Made by a program: the position numbers and the translations under genes. Positions 26,563 to 35,927 of a DNA stretch of 64,000 nucleotides are shown here, piece by piece. The first letter of the stretch is position 1, and the number at the start of each line of letters is the position of its first letter. This DNA is from Paenibacillus albus (lineage in GTDB: Bacteria > Bacillota > Bacilli > Paenibacillales > Paenibacillaceae), in NCBI RefSeq assembly GCF_003952225.1, contig NZ_CP034437.1:5938001-6002000 (forward strand). Direction: 5' to 3'. The notes beneath the pieces were generated by a model, which searched no databases, had not been told where the DNA came from, and saw only the letters and a list, made by a program, of their open reading frames with translations.

Positions 26563-27396
26563 TTGAACAATCTACTTCAATTACAATGCTTGCCGGAAGA
26601 GAAAGACATTCGCTTCTTCGAGGAAAACGGATACTGGGTATCACCGAAAATATTTTCGGATGAACAACTAGAGCAGATTATTGAGCATCAAGATCGAATC
26701 TATCGCGCACAGTTTGAGACAGGGAGAGAACCAATCTGCAACTGGCTCGAAGGCATTGACAATCCACGGTCAATGCGAAAAACAGACAATTCTCACTGGT
26801 CGGACCTGACGCTACGTACAGTGGCAACCGATCCGACGATCGGCAGCATAGCCGCTAATCTAATGAATTCCAGCGTTATTCGACTGTGGCACGATCAGCT
26901 GCTCTATAAGCCCGGCAGGGGGTCAGGCAAAGAAACGGCAAACGTAGGGTGGCACCAAGACTATGTTTACTGGCAAAACTGTATGGAGCCGACATTGATA
27001 ACGGCTTGGGTTGCTTTCACTGACGTCGACCTTTCAAACGGTTGTATGCAAGTTGTCCCTCGGAGTCACAAATGGGGACTTGTGAACGCCAATAACTTCT
27101 TCGAACAGAACCTTGAGAAACAGCAGGCAGAGATGGAAGTACCAGAAAACGAGGCGTTTACTACGGCTCCACTCGTTATGAAGGCTGGACAAGTCAGCTT
27201 CCACCATGCGCTAACGATCCATGGCAGTGGTGCCAATATGACCGATATGCCACGACGATCGATGGCGGTTCACTTAATGACTGGAGATACACGATATAAG
27301 TCCGCTCCAAGGGGAAGACACTTTAATGCAGAAATTCTGAATGGCAATGAAGGGGATCTATATGAAGGAGTTCATTGGCCTGTGCTCTATCCGTAA
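26563..27396 (+). CDS. Phytanoyl-CoA dioxygenase (PhyH) family Fe(II)/2-oxoglutarate oxygenase
   Basis: A 277-residue cytoplasmic enzyme. TTG 26563 is chosen since GGGAAAGG lies about 12 nt upstream and GTG 26551 directly abuts it. The Fe(II) facial triad is visible: WHQDYVYW supplies His and Asp, and VSFHHALTIHGSG supplies the distal His. The preceding LWHDQLLYKPG and following PRRSMAVHLM are typical PhyH surroundings, including an Arg for 2-oxoglutarate. The substrate is unknown; its place at the end of an ABC sugar operon suggests it oxidises the imported compound or a derivative. A hairpin terminator follows. Confidence 0.85.
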   Translation: MNNLLQLQCLPEEKDIRFFEENGYWVSPKIFSDEQLEQIIEHQDRIYRAQFETGREPICNWLEGIDNPRSMRKTDNSHWSDLTLRTVATDPTIGSIAANLMNSSVIRLWHDQLLYKPGRGSGKETANVGWHQDYVYWQNCMEPTLITAWVAFTDVDLSNGCMQVVPRSHKWGLVNANNFFEQNLEKQQAEMEVPENEAFTTAPLVMKAGQVSFHHALTIHGSGANMTDMPRRSMAVHLMTGDTRYKSAPRGRHFNAEILNGNEGDLYEGVHWPVLYP

Positions 27397-27458
27397 CAAG
27401 CAGGTCGAATTAACCGGCATATTTCGAATTAATGCTTACAAATATTAGTTTTGATGTA

Positions 27459-27490
27459 AAAAGAGACGCAGTAGGTACTGTGTCTCTTTT
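27459..27490. terminator. Terminator between the dioxygenase and AraC genes
   Basis: A 15-bp stem (AAAAGAGACGCAGTA with TACTGTGTCTCTTTT, one G-T pair) with a GG loop, between convergent genes. Confidence 0.8.
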
Positions 27491-27516
27491 ACTCTCAGTA
27501 TTGAGGTGTGGTGGTA

Positions 27517-28416
27517 CTATCTAACTCGTAATTGTTGACGATGCTTCTTACGATAATCAAGTGGTGACAAACCCATATAGCGCTTGAAAAAAATACTAAA
27601 CGTGTGAATTGAAATAAACCACAATTCTTCCCCGATCACTGATATGGATTTGTCTGTCTCACGCAATTGGTATTTTGCTTTATCAAGACATAAATTTCGA
27701 ATATATTCCCCAATTGTCATTCCAGTTGTCGATTTAAATTCACGGGCCAAGTGAGAACGGCTAATATGTAACTTTTCAGCGATGTCTTCAATCTTATGGT
27801 CGTAACGGATTTCCTCTTGCAAGAAATCCATCACTTTAATGATAATGGGTTTGAGCGTTTTCGGTTTGTTGTCACCGAGTATCGAAACATCGACGTGCAT
27901 TCGCAGCAAGGTCGCCAACAGTTGAAGAAACAGCCCTTGCACCATCTCCGTACTTCCCTGCTGTTTATTTCTCACTTCTCCAATGATCTGTTCAAACAAC
28001 CGTTTGATCTGATGGTCCTCATCCAAGATGACCCGATCAACACCGATCCCGTAGTACTCTCCTTCAATAGCGCGCAGCATGTCCAGCTTGAATCCCAAGT
28101 AATAAAGCCGAAAATGTGAAATCCCGTCCGTTAGTCCGTAATGTCTTTCTTCAGGCTTTGTTATAAATAACTCGCCTTGGTTGATATGATATAAGGACTT
28201 ATCTATAAAATAAGTCAGTTCTCCCTGATCCAAATAACAAAACTCAAAATGATCGTGATAATGTGTTCTTACCGTCCAATCTTCGTTCGTATTTATTCCG
28301 ATATACAGAATATTGTCAAGTTCTGTGAACGGAAGCTCATAACGCATTTCCTTATCCGAAACCACTACACTGGTGCTAAGAGGCTTATCAGACTTCTCAG
28401 GTTCCATCTCTATCAT
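27517..28416 (-). CDS. AraC family transcriptional regulator
   Basis: A 299-residue regulator: N-terminal cupin-like ligand domain (about 30-170; HYHDHFEFCYLDQGEL, LFITKPEERHYGL) and C-terminal double HTH (about 200-295; IEDIAEKLHISRSHLAREFK, then FISIHTFSIFFKRYMGLSPLDYRK). The frame opens at ATG 28440 but no ribosome binding site precedes it; GGTGAGGGG lies just before ATG 28416, which is chosen. Convergent with the ABC/dioxygenase operon, so it may regulate that operon or the now-decayed alpha-galactosidase on its other side. N-terminal residues are charged and may be poorly conserved. Confidence 0.85.
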   Translation of the reverse strand: MIEMEPEKSDKPLSTSVVVSDKEMRYELPFTELDNILYIGINTNEDWTVRTHYHDHFEFCYLDQGELTYFIDKSLYHINQGELFITKPEERHYGLTDGISHFRLYYLGFKLDMLRAIEGEYYGIGVDRVILDEDHQIKRLFEQIIGEVRNKQQGSTEMVQGLFLQLLATLLRMHVDVSILGDNKPKTLKPIIIKVMDFLQEEIRYDHKIEDIAEKLHISRSHLAREFKSTTGMTIGEYIRNLCLDKAKYQLRETDKSISVIGEELWFISIHTFSIFFKRYMGLSPLDYRKKHRQQLRVR

Positions 28417-28501
28417 TTTCCCCTCACCTTCGTTAGACATCCATATAGATAACGGTTAGTTACAAACGAGTAGCTTGGCATGATGTGGACGAAGTTCAAC
28501 C

Positions 28502-29359
28502 CTAATACGACTCGCATAGACGCCAAGCGGTTCGTCGGTCCAGAATCGCTGATTGTGCAAGGCTGCGGCAAATCCACTTCCACGTCAACGATTCATCTTG
28601 ATCATTAAACACGGCAATCACTTGCTTCTCTCCGAGATGAACTCTGCCTACCTTGAAGCTCTTATCATCGAACTTGGCTACAACATTAGTAGGCTTGAAC
28701 AGTTTATGCAGCGTCGATTTCGATTTCTCGGATTGCTCTGACAAGTTATCACTGGAAAGAATCATCCCGCCGGAACAATAGATATGTGCAGCATTGGGTA
28801 CGAATGGCTTCGGCAACCTGCTCGAAGAGCTTATTGTGATCAGTACCTTGTATTAGTACAAAATGCTCAAGCCGCCAACTTTCTCCAGCTGACGAAAGTA
28901 AAGCGAGATTATAGACGGTTTGGAAACCTTCGGCCTGAGGGATTTTATAATGGTCGCGATCGCTATAACCCGCAATGAGGCTTACATTATCGATTGTCCC
29001 GCCATATTGTGAGAGCATGCTATAGCGCTATAGCCTTCACCGTAGATAAGAGTGCTTGCATCAAATGGCAAATCTCTCTTATACAACACGATTTCTTTGA
29101 CGTTGCAGCTCGCCTCTCCCCGATTAATCAACGTGGATGCACAGTGAGCCCCATGCCAATCGCGTTGTAGTTCGAACTGTTCAGGCCCAGCCACTTCTTC
29201 CCCTACTAATCTTACGAACGCTTCCGCTTGCTTCAGATGAAAGCTATTGTCTTTGTCTAGCATTGTCCAATCCTCTACAGATTCGAGCAAGTATTTGTAA
29301 CTCATCTTACTAGAAACAAGATGAAACTGGCTTTGTGATATGCTATACTTTTTGCACAA
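28502..29359 (-). pseudogene. Decayed GH36-type alpha-galactosidase lacking its catalytic barrel
   Basis: Three overlapping minus-strand frames form one broken gene. 29359-~29010 and ~29018-28790 (another frame) together read as the N-terminal beta-domain of a GH36 alpha-galactosidase (LIYGEGYS, then SQYGGTIDN, DRDHYKIPQAEG, TVYNLALLSS, LEHFVLI). The frame then changes directly to CSGGMILSSDNLSEQSEK and VIAVFND, which resemble the C-terminal part. The central (beta/alpha)8 barrel with both catalytic Asp residues, normally some 350 residues, is absent. So there is one frameshift near 29010 and one internal deletion near 28790. Family assignment rests on remembered sequence resemblance, not on a search. 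Confidence 0.65.
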
Positions 29360-29465
29360 TTCGAGGATTAAATGATGGATGGACGTAAGGAGATGTCACT
29401 TAGATGCCGATCAGATCATACAAGTTGCTTTCGAGGATATTCGCTCATGAATCGTAGGTGCAGGC

Positions 29466-30314
29466 GTGTACCTTTTTCGACCGTTAGAGATCGTCAATCC
29501 GCGGCTGCCTTATGCACAATCCGTTGTTTATATTAAGAGCGGCGAAGGGACCGTTACGATTAATGGAGTAGAGTTCCTGGCGAAGCAGCACGACTTGTTT
29601 TACTTCGAGCCGGGTTGCGTGCATAGTTATGCTGCTGACGGGGAAGATCTGATGGTGCATGCTTCTGTATATGTTGATTTGCTCTGGAATACAAGTCCAA
29701 AGCTTAAAGGTGATAGAGGCCTCAACGAACATTAATTTGAGGCATACGATCCTAAACTGAGCGCGGCTCGGATCGAATTTATAGCACAGGCGCAGCCTCC
29801 CATAAATTGGCCACCAGGTGTGTCCAAACACCTCTTCCTGCTCATGCGGATTGGCTGCAAGCCTTCTTATCAGTCATCCGTCATTTCGATTCGAATGATT
29901 TTTCAACTTCCATCTTGCTTCGTTCGTTGTTCGAGACTTTCATGGTCGGCTTTGTGCGTTTCTTGGCTCATCCGTTTGAGCCTACAGATCCCCGCATACC
30001 GCATCATTGCATGGATGCAAACTCATTTGTGCGAGGATTTCCAACCTCTGGATTGGGCAAATTCATTGCATATCAGCGAATCATATCTATACGAACTGTT
30101 CCGTAAAGAAACGGGAGATAGTCCGCACCAATATTTCATGGGTTGTTGTCTTGAACAAGCAAAAACCGAGCTCCGCGAGACGAACCTTTCGGTTACTGAC
30201 ATCACTGATAAGCTCGGCTTTTCCTCTGTGCATTATTTTTCAAGACAGTCCACGAAGCACCTCAATCAATCTCCCAATCAGTACCGGAGACGTGTGCGGA
30301 TACCAATTTCATAA
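29466..30314 (+). pseudogene. Broken AraC family regulator, divergent from the alpha-galactosidase relic
   Basis: The N-terminal cupin part reads in frame from about 29466 (VVYIKSGEGTVTINGVEF, FYFEPGCVHSYAADGED) to a stop at 29735. The middle continues in a second frame (29840-30000; DWLQAFLSVIRHFD, FVRFLAHPFEP). The C-terminal HTH is in a third phase (30000-30314; DWANSLHISESYLYELFRKE, VTDITDKLGFSSVHYFSRQS, NQSPNQYRRRV). At least two frameshifts are needed to join them. It lies head to head with the alpha-galactosidase relic and was probably its activator. Confidence 0.75.
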
Positions 30315-30384
30315 GCCTTCAATACCTTCTCGGTAATACGGCACCTCTCCATGATGAAGTACAGAGAATCCTGCCGTCACTCGC

Positions 30385-30873
30385 TTATTGTTTCACCATA
30401 TACGAAATAACCGGATGAGAAATCACATTTCGATCCCGATACGTAGCTGTGATCGCCTCGCTATGCGAGCTGACGATGCCGTTCTGCAGAATGACTGGCT
30501 TGAACCCGCGTTCGCTCGCTCCGTTATAGGTGAACAGCACGCAGTGCTCAGCCGCATTACCGGCAATGATCAACAGCTCAACGTCCTGCTCACGCAAAAT
30601 CCCTTCAAGCTCGGTGTTCCAGAACGAGTTCGAGTATTCTTTAGTCACAACCAGGTCGTTCTCCTTAATCGGAATTTCCGGAATCGTCTGGAAAGCTTCC
30701 CGGTTCGACTCATCCATCCCCTCAATATCTTGGATATGAATGATGACGTGATCCTTGGATCGAAGCATTCCCGCAACATAGTTAACATACTCACAGGCTC
30801 TGTCGATGATCTTCTTCTCTGCTTCCTGCAAATGGACGGGCTGCATATCAATAATGAGAAATCCTAGTTTCAT
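30385..30873 (-). CDS. Isochorismatase-like cysteine hydrolase
   Basis: A 162-residue single-domain protein. The isochorismatase-fold triad is visible: Asp in GFLIIDMQP (about residue 9), Lys in LVVTKEYSNSFW (about 78), and nucleophilic Cys in AGNAAEHCV (about 111). The family includes nicotinamidases, N-carbamoyl hydrolases and related amidases; the substrate cannot be told. It starts 30 nt after the MFS gene ends and is probably the last gene of a pepA-MFS-hydrolase operon. Confidence 0.85.
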   Translation of the reverse strand: MKLGFLIIDMQPVHLQEAEKKIIDRACEYVNYVAGMLRSKDHVIIHIQDIEGMDESNREAFQTIPEIPIKENDLVVTKEYSNSFWNTELEGILREQDVELLIIAGNAAEHCVLFTYNGASERGFKPVILQNGIVSSHSEAITATYRDRNVISHPVISYMVKQ

Positions 30874-30903
30874 AACTTAGATTGAACGCTCCTCTCAAAA
30901 TGG

Positions 30904-32205
30904 TCATCCTTCCAGCTGCTCACCTTCCACTTGTGCGCTACGTTCCACGCGCAGCACGAGCGGACCAATCGTAAGCGCGAGCACGAGCAGTGCCGCACCG
31001 ACAAATAAGGAAATCCCATAGCTTTGCAGCCAGAATGGACTATCTGCAATCTGTTTGTAGATCCAGCCGCCGACAAGCGGGCCAATGAAACCGGTAATAC
31101 CGGTCAAAGCCGCGAATAAAGCCACATACATCGGCCGGTCTGACTTCGGCGTATCTCCGATAATAAAGTTGAATATGAGCAAATTATAGCCGCCAGCGCC
31201 GAAGCCGAAGACGATGTTCACCAGCAGAAGTACCGCAATAACGGGTATAATCTCAATGCCGACCCACAGCACGCAGGAAGCCGCAATAATGGGGAGCGCC
31301 CAGAGCAGCAGCGTGCGCGCATCATACTTCGTATTGAGGTTCCCCCAATAGTAGTAGCTGAACATCGTCACAACCATCTGCACGGTTGTAATGACCGTTA
31401 TCATCCATTTGCTAATGTGCAATGTTTCCAGCATTACATAGGAAAATAACGGAATCGCCATATTTTGCAGCAAAATGTAGATGGCAATGAACACCGTCGC
31501 TTTCATGAAGCCCCGATCCTTGAGCGGCTTCAGGAACAGCGCGGCAGAGCTCGATGCTTCCGACTTCTGAAACGGCGGATTCGGGTAGCGCCACAGCTCC
31601 ATCCCGTTCCAAACGGCGCAGACCGCGCTAATGGCATACAGAATTATGAAGCCGCTCTGATCGTTCATCCGCTCTAGAATTTGACCGCCAACAAGCAATA
31701 CAATGCTGCCGACCGCCCAGTGAATCGTGTTGCGAATGCCGAAGTACGTGCCCCTCACTTGAGGCGGCACCATATCAGCGACCAGCGATGTCCAGAAGAC
31801 GCTGCTGGCCGAAGCTGAGATGAACGACATAAAGAACAAGCCGATAAAGACGCCTACGCGCAGCTCTTCGGGCACGAGGAATGGAATCAATCCGGTTGTC
31901 ACCCACAATATTCGGTGAAGTGAACCGAATATTGTGAGCAGCAGCCGACGGTTAGTAAACCGCTGCATGTAGAAAGCAGCAACGAGCTGCACCAGATTCG
32001 CCAGTGCAGGAATAGCCATAACAAGTCCGACGTCCGAAGCCGTCCCGCCTAGATAGACAATATAGATGGTCAGAATCGGACCGCCAAGCAAGTTGGCGAC
32101 AATGACCGCCGGGATCCCTTCCCTAATGGAAGTAAGCAGCCCACGGCGCTGCTCGGACAGCTCTTTGCGCTTAAACACCGAGATGATGTGATTCCAAAAT
32201 GACAT
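30904..32205 (-). CDS. Major facilitator superfamily transporter
   Basis: A 433-residue membrane protein with about 12 hydrophobic helices and a basic central loop. The cytoplasmic loop GTYFGIRNTIHW after helix 4-5 and the N-terminal SEQRRGLLTSIREGIPAVIV resemble Firmicutes MFS permeases of unknown substrate. ATG 32205 has GGAGGAG 9 nt upstream. It lies 48 nt after the aminopeptidase gene with no terminator between them. Confidence 0.85.
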   Translation of the reverse strand: MSFWNHIISVFKRKELSEQRRGLLTSIREGIPAVIVANLLGGPILTIYIVYLGGTASDVGLVMAIPALANLVQLVAAFYMQRFTNRRLLLTIFGSLHRILWVTTGLIPFLVPEELRVGVFIGLFFMSFISASASSVFWTSLVADMVPPQVRGTYFGIRNTIHWAVGSIVLLVGGQILERMNDQSGFIILYAISAVCAVWNGMELWRYPNPPFQKSEASSSAALFLKPLKDRGFMKATVFIAIYILLQNMAIPLFSYVMLETLHISKWMITVITTVQMVVTMFSYYYWGNLNTKYDARTLLLWALPIIAASCVLWVGIEIIPVIAVLLLVNIVFGFGAGGYNLLIFNFIIGDTPKSDRPMYVALFAALTGITGFIGPLVGGWIYKQIADSPFWLQSYGISLFVGAALLVLALTIGPLVLRVERSAQVEGEQLEG

Positions 32206-32253
32206 GAACGTAAGCTCCTCCGCCCTGTTACTCCTGATGTTCTGCTGTCAGCC

Positions 32254-33819
32254 TTATTGCGTAAACAATTCCCCTAGCGTACGAACCATAACGCCCGTAG
32301 CGCCTTTTACTTCCCATACCTTATCCCGCTCCAGCCAAGCGGTTCCGGCCACATCGAGATGGACCCACGGCTTCTCCTCCGTGAACGCCCCAATGAACAA
32401 ACCGGCAATGCTCGCGGCACCGTAACGGCTTCCTCCGTTCTTCATATCCGCCGCATCGCTGTCGAGCTGCCTGCGGAATTCAGGAAAAGCTGGCAGCGGC
32501 CAGATCCGCTCGCCTGTCAGCTTTGAAGCCGTGATGACCTGCTGATGCAGCCCTTCATCATTCGTCACTGTACCTGTGGCAACATCGCCGAGCGCCACCA
32601 GCACGGCGCCTGTCAGCGTTGCAACGTCGATCAGCTTCGTTGCTCCGCGGCGAAGCGCTGTCGTGAGGCCATCGGCAAGCACGAGGCGGCCTTCCGCGTC
32701 CGTGTTCACGATCTCAACGGTCGTGCCGTTCATCATCGTCAGCACGTCCCCCGGCTTAAACGCCCGATCCGACGGCATATTCTCCGCAGTCGGGATGACA
32801 ATGACTGCATTGATTGCCGGGCGAAGCTCGCCTAGAATACGCACGACGCCAAGCACAGTCGCCGCACCGCCCATGTCCGAGATCATCTCTTCCATGCCAA
32901 GCTTCGGCTTAATGCAGATACCGCCGGTATCGAATGTGATCCCCTTACCGATTAAGCCCCATTTCTCGTCATTGCCTGGTGCGCCTTCATAATGAATGAC
33001 AACCATGCGCGGCGGATGAATGCTGCCCTGCCCAACGCCGAGCAGCCCGCCCATCCCTTCCTCTGCAGCGGCAATTTCATCAAAGATTTCATAATCGAGA
33101 TTATACTTCTGCGCCAACGCTTCCGCTTCCTCTGCAAGCGCCTGCGGCGTTAGCTTATTGCCCGGCAAATTCGTAACATCCCGCGCATAGATGACCGACT
33201 CTGCGAACACGACACCGCGCTGAATGCCGGCTTTCCACTGTGCCTCCACATCCGCTGCCTTCTGAGGTTGAACCGGTGAGAATGTAACCGCCGCCACGGT
33301 CGACTGCCGCTTCGCATCTGCCTTCTTCGCCGTCTTGCGCACGAACAATCCAAGCGCATACCCTTCCGTCATCGCTTGCGCCGCCTGGCTGTTCGTGAAC
33401 GCCGCCGCGTGCGATGCTCCGCCGGCACCGGCGCTAGCAGCGCCCCCGCCGCCAAGTACTGCAGTCGGCAGCAGCTGCTTCACCGTTGCTGCCTTGAGAC
33501 GTGTTGCCGCCTTCGCAGCGACCGCTGCCGCATCGCGCAATCCATCTGTTGTCAGTTTATCCATCGCCGAGATACCGACGAATAGGACATGCGATTCCGG
33601 AAGCATGCCAAGCGTTGGCATGACGAGCGTCTCCTTCGCCTCTCCTCTGAACAGCTCTTTCGCGGCATGCTGGCGCAGCGCCTCATCCAGCTGCGGGTGC
33701 ACCCATCCACCCTTAGCTGCCGCCGGCTGCTTCAGCTCATCCTTTGCAACGAAAACAACGGTTACATCGACTGTACCACAGGCTGCAGGTCCATTCGCAT
33801 ATATAAATTGAACACTCAT
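32254..33819 (-). CDS. pepA: Leucyl aminopeptidase, M17 family
   Basis: A 521-residue cytosolic metallo-exopeptidase. The C-terminal catalytic domain (about 200-520) has the M17 signature NTDAEGRLVLADGL, the Lys-containing GKGITFDTGGICIKP and SDMGGAATVLG, giving the two-metal site and the catalytic Lys and Arg. The N-terminal macro-like domain (1-190) has an Ala/Gly-rich insertion GGGGAASAGAGGASHAAA near residue 125, which is uncommon. ATG 33819 follows AAGGAG. It removes N-terminal residues, preferably Leu, from peptides. Confidence 0.95.
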   Translation of the reverse strand: MSVQFIYANGPAACGTVDVTVVFVAKDELKQPAAAKGGWVHPQLDEALRQHAAKELFRGEAKETLVMPTLGMLPESHVLFVGISAMDKLTTDGLRDAAAVAAKAATRLKAATVKQLLPTAVLGGGGAASAGAGGASHAAAFTNSQAAQAMTEGYALGLFVRKTAKKADAKRQSTVAAVTFSPVQPQKAADVEAQWKAGIQRGVVFAESVIYARDVTNLPGNKLTPQALAEEAEALAQKYNLDYEIFDEIAAAEEGMGGLLGVGQGSIHPPRMVVIHYEGAPGNDEKWGLIGKGITFDTGGICIKPKLGMEEMISDMGGAATVLGVVRILGELRPAINAVIVIPTAENMPSDRAFKPGDVLTMMNGTTVEIVNTDAEGRLVLADGLTTALRRGATKLIDVATLTGAVLVALGDVATGTVTNDEGLHQQVITASKLTGERIWPLPAFPEFRRQLDSDAADMKNGGSRYGAASIAGLFIGAFTEEKPWVHLDVAGTAWLERDKVWEVKGATGVMVRTLGELFTQ

Positions 33820-33879
33820 TTTCGCATTCGCTCCTTCTTTTCCATCATCTACGAATTCATGCCCGTTGACAACACAAAA

Positions 33880-33899
33880 AAACCGGGTTTCCCCGATTT
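33880..33899 (-). terminator. Terminator after the PAS kinase operon
   Basis: On the minus strand AAATCGGG-GAAA-CCCGGTTT followed by further T. It lies between the PAS kinase stop and the pepA start. Confidence 0.75.
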
Positions 33900-33957
33900 A
33901 TTGGCAGCCAAATTCGCCCATTCACATGAGCCGCGGGTCATACCCGATTCTAATCGT

Positions 33958-35340
33958 TTACTCCGCTAATGGCAAATAAATATTGAACTCCGTTCCCTCG
34001 CCAGGATTGCTCGAAACACGGATTTTTCCGCCGTGATTGCGAACGATTCGATAGCTGACCGATAAGCCAAGCCCGGTGCCCGACGCCTTCGTCGTGAAGA
34101 ACGGATCGAACAGCTTCGACTTTGTCATCGTATCCATTCCTTTGCCATTGTCGCGAATCGTTATTTCCGCATCACGTCCGTCGCGGCGTGTGACGATATC
34201 GATGCGCCCGCTGCGCTGCGTCTCGATCTCCCCGATGGCGTCGATCGCATTCCGGACCATATTCAAGATGACCTGCTTCACCTGCTTCACGTCAATGGAG
34301 ATAGCAAGCTCTTCATCATAAGATTCCAGATGAATCTGGCAGCCGTTAAGCAGCGCCTCGCTATCGGAGAGCAGGATGACTTCCTTCAGCAGGGAATGAA
34401 TCGGCACTTTCTGCTTCATTGGAGCGGATGGCTTCGAAGAATTGAGAAATTCATAGATAATATCGTTTGCTCGGTCAATTTCTGTGAGGATAATGCGCGA
34501 GTACTCATCTTTGCCGAGCTGCGCAAGGTGTGGTTTGAGCAGCTGGATAAAACCGCGAATCGATGTGAGGGGATTGCGAATCTCGTGTGCAATTGCCGCC
34601 GCGATCTTCCCAAGCATCGCAAGCTTGTCATTCTGGTAAGCGGACTGTTCAATCTGCTTATACTCCGTAACATCCTTCACGCTGATCAAATAATCGCCGT
34701 CGAGCTGATCTCCATAGGTTACGGTTACGAGCAGGAAGCGGCCGTTCACATCCTGGAATTCCAGGTAACGGCTGCGTCGCAAATGGATTTCCTTAAATAC
34801 GCGCAAAATAATCCGCTTCGTGCCGCGGTTCAACTGACTATGCCATAGCATATCGATGATATTACAGCCGATAAGCGTCTTGCGCGGAATGTCGAGAAGC
34901 TTGGCCATCTGCACATTGACGAAGGAGAGAATGCCATCGCTGTCTAAGATCGCGATGCCGCTGTCCATATGCTGGAGCACGTTTTCATACTTGTTTTTGA
35001 CCATACGAACAGAACGATGAGAGCTTAGCAGCATGTCACGCATATCGCTGAACCGCTGATCGGGCGTCTGCTCCGGCTGCAAACGGAACCGGAAAGCGAC
35101 CATCAGCTCGATTAGAAAAATAAACGAACGGCTGTATAAGCTAAGCGCCTCATCCGAATCCACATTGGCCACAAGCTTCTGCATGGATTCTTCATGGATT
35201 GCGATGATGTCCTCAGGGTGAATATCATGGAGTAACTTGCCAATTTCAGTCGCCTCGAACAAGGAGGCTTCACTTCCGCTTCTCATATATTCCGCGAGCG
35301 CCGGGAAGTATCGTTTTCGAATGGCTTGCATGGCCTGCAT
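33958..35340 (-). CDS. PAS domain sensor histidine kinase (sporulation-kinase-like)
   Basis: A 460-residue kinase with no membrane segment. Residues 1-110 are a helical N-terminal domain, about 120-230 a PAS domain (NVLQHMDSGIAILDSDGILSFVN), then a HisKA dimer with IAHEIRNPLTSIRGFIQLL (phospho-acceptor His) and an HATPase domain with N box (NMVRNAIDAIGE), DNGKGMD and GTGLGLSVSY. Cytoplasmic PAS kinases of this build feed the sporulation phosphorelay in bacilli; no partner regulator is adjacent. ATG 35340 follows GGAGAGGAG. It starts 3 nt after the RsbT-like gene ends, so the two are co-translated. Confidence 0.88.
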   Translation of the reverse strand: MQAMQAIRKRYFPALAEYMRSGSEASLFEATEIGKLLHDIHPEDIIAIHEESMQKLVANVDSDEALSLYSRSFIFLIELMVAFRFRLQPEQTPDQRFSDMRDMLLSSHRSVRMVKNKYENVLQHMDSGIAILDSDGILSFVNVQMAKLLDIPRKTLIGCNIIDMLWHSQLNRGTKRIILRVFKEIHLRRSRYLEFQDVNGRFLLVTVTYGDQLDGDYLISVKDVTEYKQIEQSAYQNDKLAMLGKIAAAIAHEIRNPLTSIRGFIQLLKPHLAQLGKDEYSRIILTEIDRANDIIYEFLNSSKPSAPMKQKVPIHSLLKEVILLSDSEALLNGCQIHLESYDEELAISIDVKQVKQVILNMVRNAIDAIGEIETQRSGRIDIVTRRDGRDAEITIRDNGKGMDTMTKSKLFDPFFTTKASGTGLGLSVSYRIVRNHGGKIRVSSNPGEGTEFNIYLPLAE

Positions 35341-35343
35341 GTG

Positions 35344-35748
35344 TTACTCCTCTCCTGCCGCGCAGTTCGGTGTGCTGTAGCGTACCTCCGAATGAATCCA
35401 CTTCCGAAACGTAATCATTGTCCCGCGAAGCTGATCATGGGTCAACTCCAAATCTGCAGCAAACTTATCTAACCACTGCTGTTGAATCCGACTAGGCCCC
35501 CGAAAATGATCGAATAATCTGACTTCAACGCCACTAGCTTGTTCGCCTTTGCTATAACAAAGCTGCCGAATCGTCATATGCCCCTTCTCTGCGAAGGATA
35601 TGAGCTTGAGAGCCAGCTCGGAAATTGTATATGCAATTATCGTCTGATCAACAAGATTAAAGCCGACCGATCTCGCGATCTCCCTGCCTCTTTCCCGGGC
35701 ATGGATAACGTCCGATTGTATCCCAATATGCATCATTTCCACGTTCAA
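35344..35748 (-). CDS. RsbT-like protein with a degenerate ATP-binding site
   Basis: A 134-residue protein. The N-terminal half resembles the RsbT/RsbW kinase fold: IQSDVIHARERGREIARSVGFNLVDQT, then a helix aligning with the N box of RsbT. In RsbT this helix contains a Mg-binding Asn (SELARNI); here it reads SELALKL, and the following Gly-rich boxes (DQGPGI, GLGLG) are replaced by FDHFRGPSRIQQQ. ATP binding is therefore doubtful. TTG 35748 is preferred (GGAGG 6 nt upstream) over the open-frame start at 35781. It directly precedes the PAS kinase, suggesting a joint regulatory role. A partner-switching scaffold is possible (inference). Confidence 0.7.
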   Translation of the reverse strand: MNVEMMHIGIQSDVIHARERGREIARSVGFNLVDQTIIAYTISELALKLISFAEKGHMTIRQLCYSKGEQASGVEVRLFDHFRGPSRIQQQWLDKFAADLELTHDQLRGTMITFRKWIHSEVRYSTPNCAAGEE

Positions 35749-35882
35749 TGCTCTCCTCCACCCTCTATATGCCTTGTACAATGCAGATTCCGAGTCTGAG
35801 ATGGTTTACAATAATCATAGAGACAACAGGTAATTTCTGTCAACCGAAGATACTGTCGAATCGACCCGACGAAAAATGGGGC

Positions 35883-35915
35883 GAAAGGCGCGGGCAATAA
35901 GTGCCTGCGCCTTTC
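35883..35915 (-). terminator. Terminator after sigI-rsgI
   Basis: A 14-bp stem (GAAAGGCGCGGGCA with TGCCTGCGCCTTTC, one G-T pair) with a T5 run a few nt downstream on the minus strand. Confidence 0.7.
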
Positions 35916-35927
35916 CCTCAGATGACA

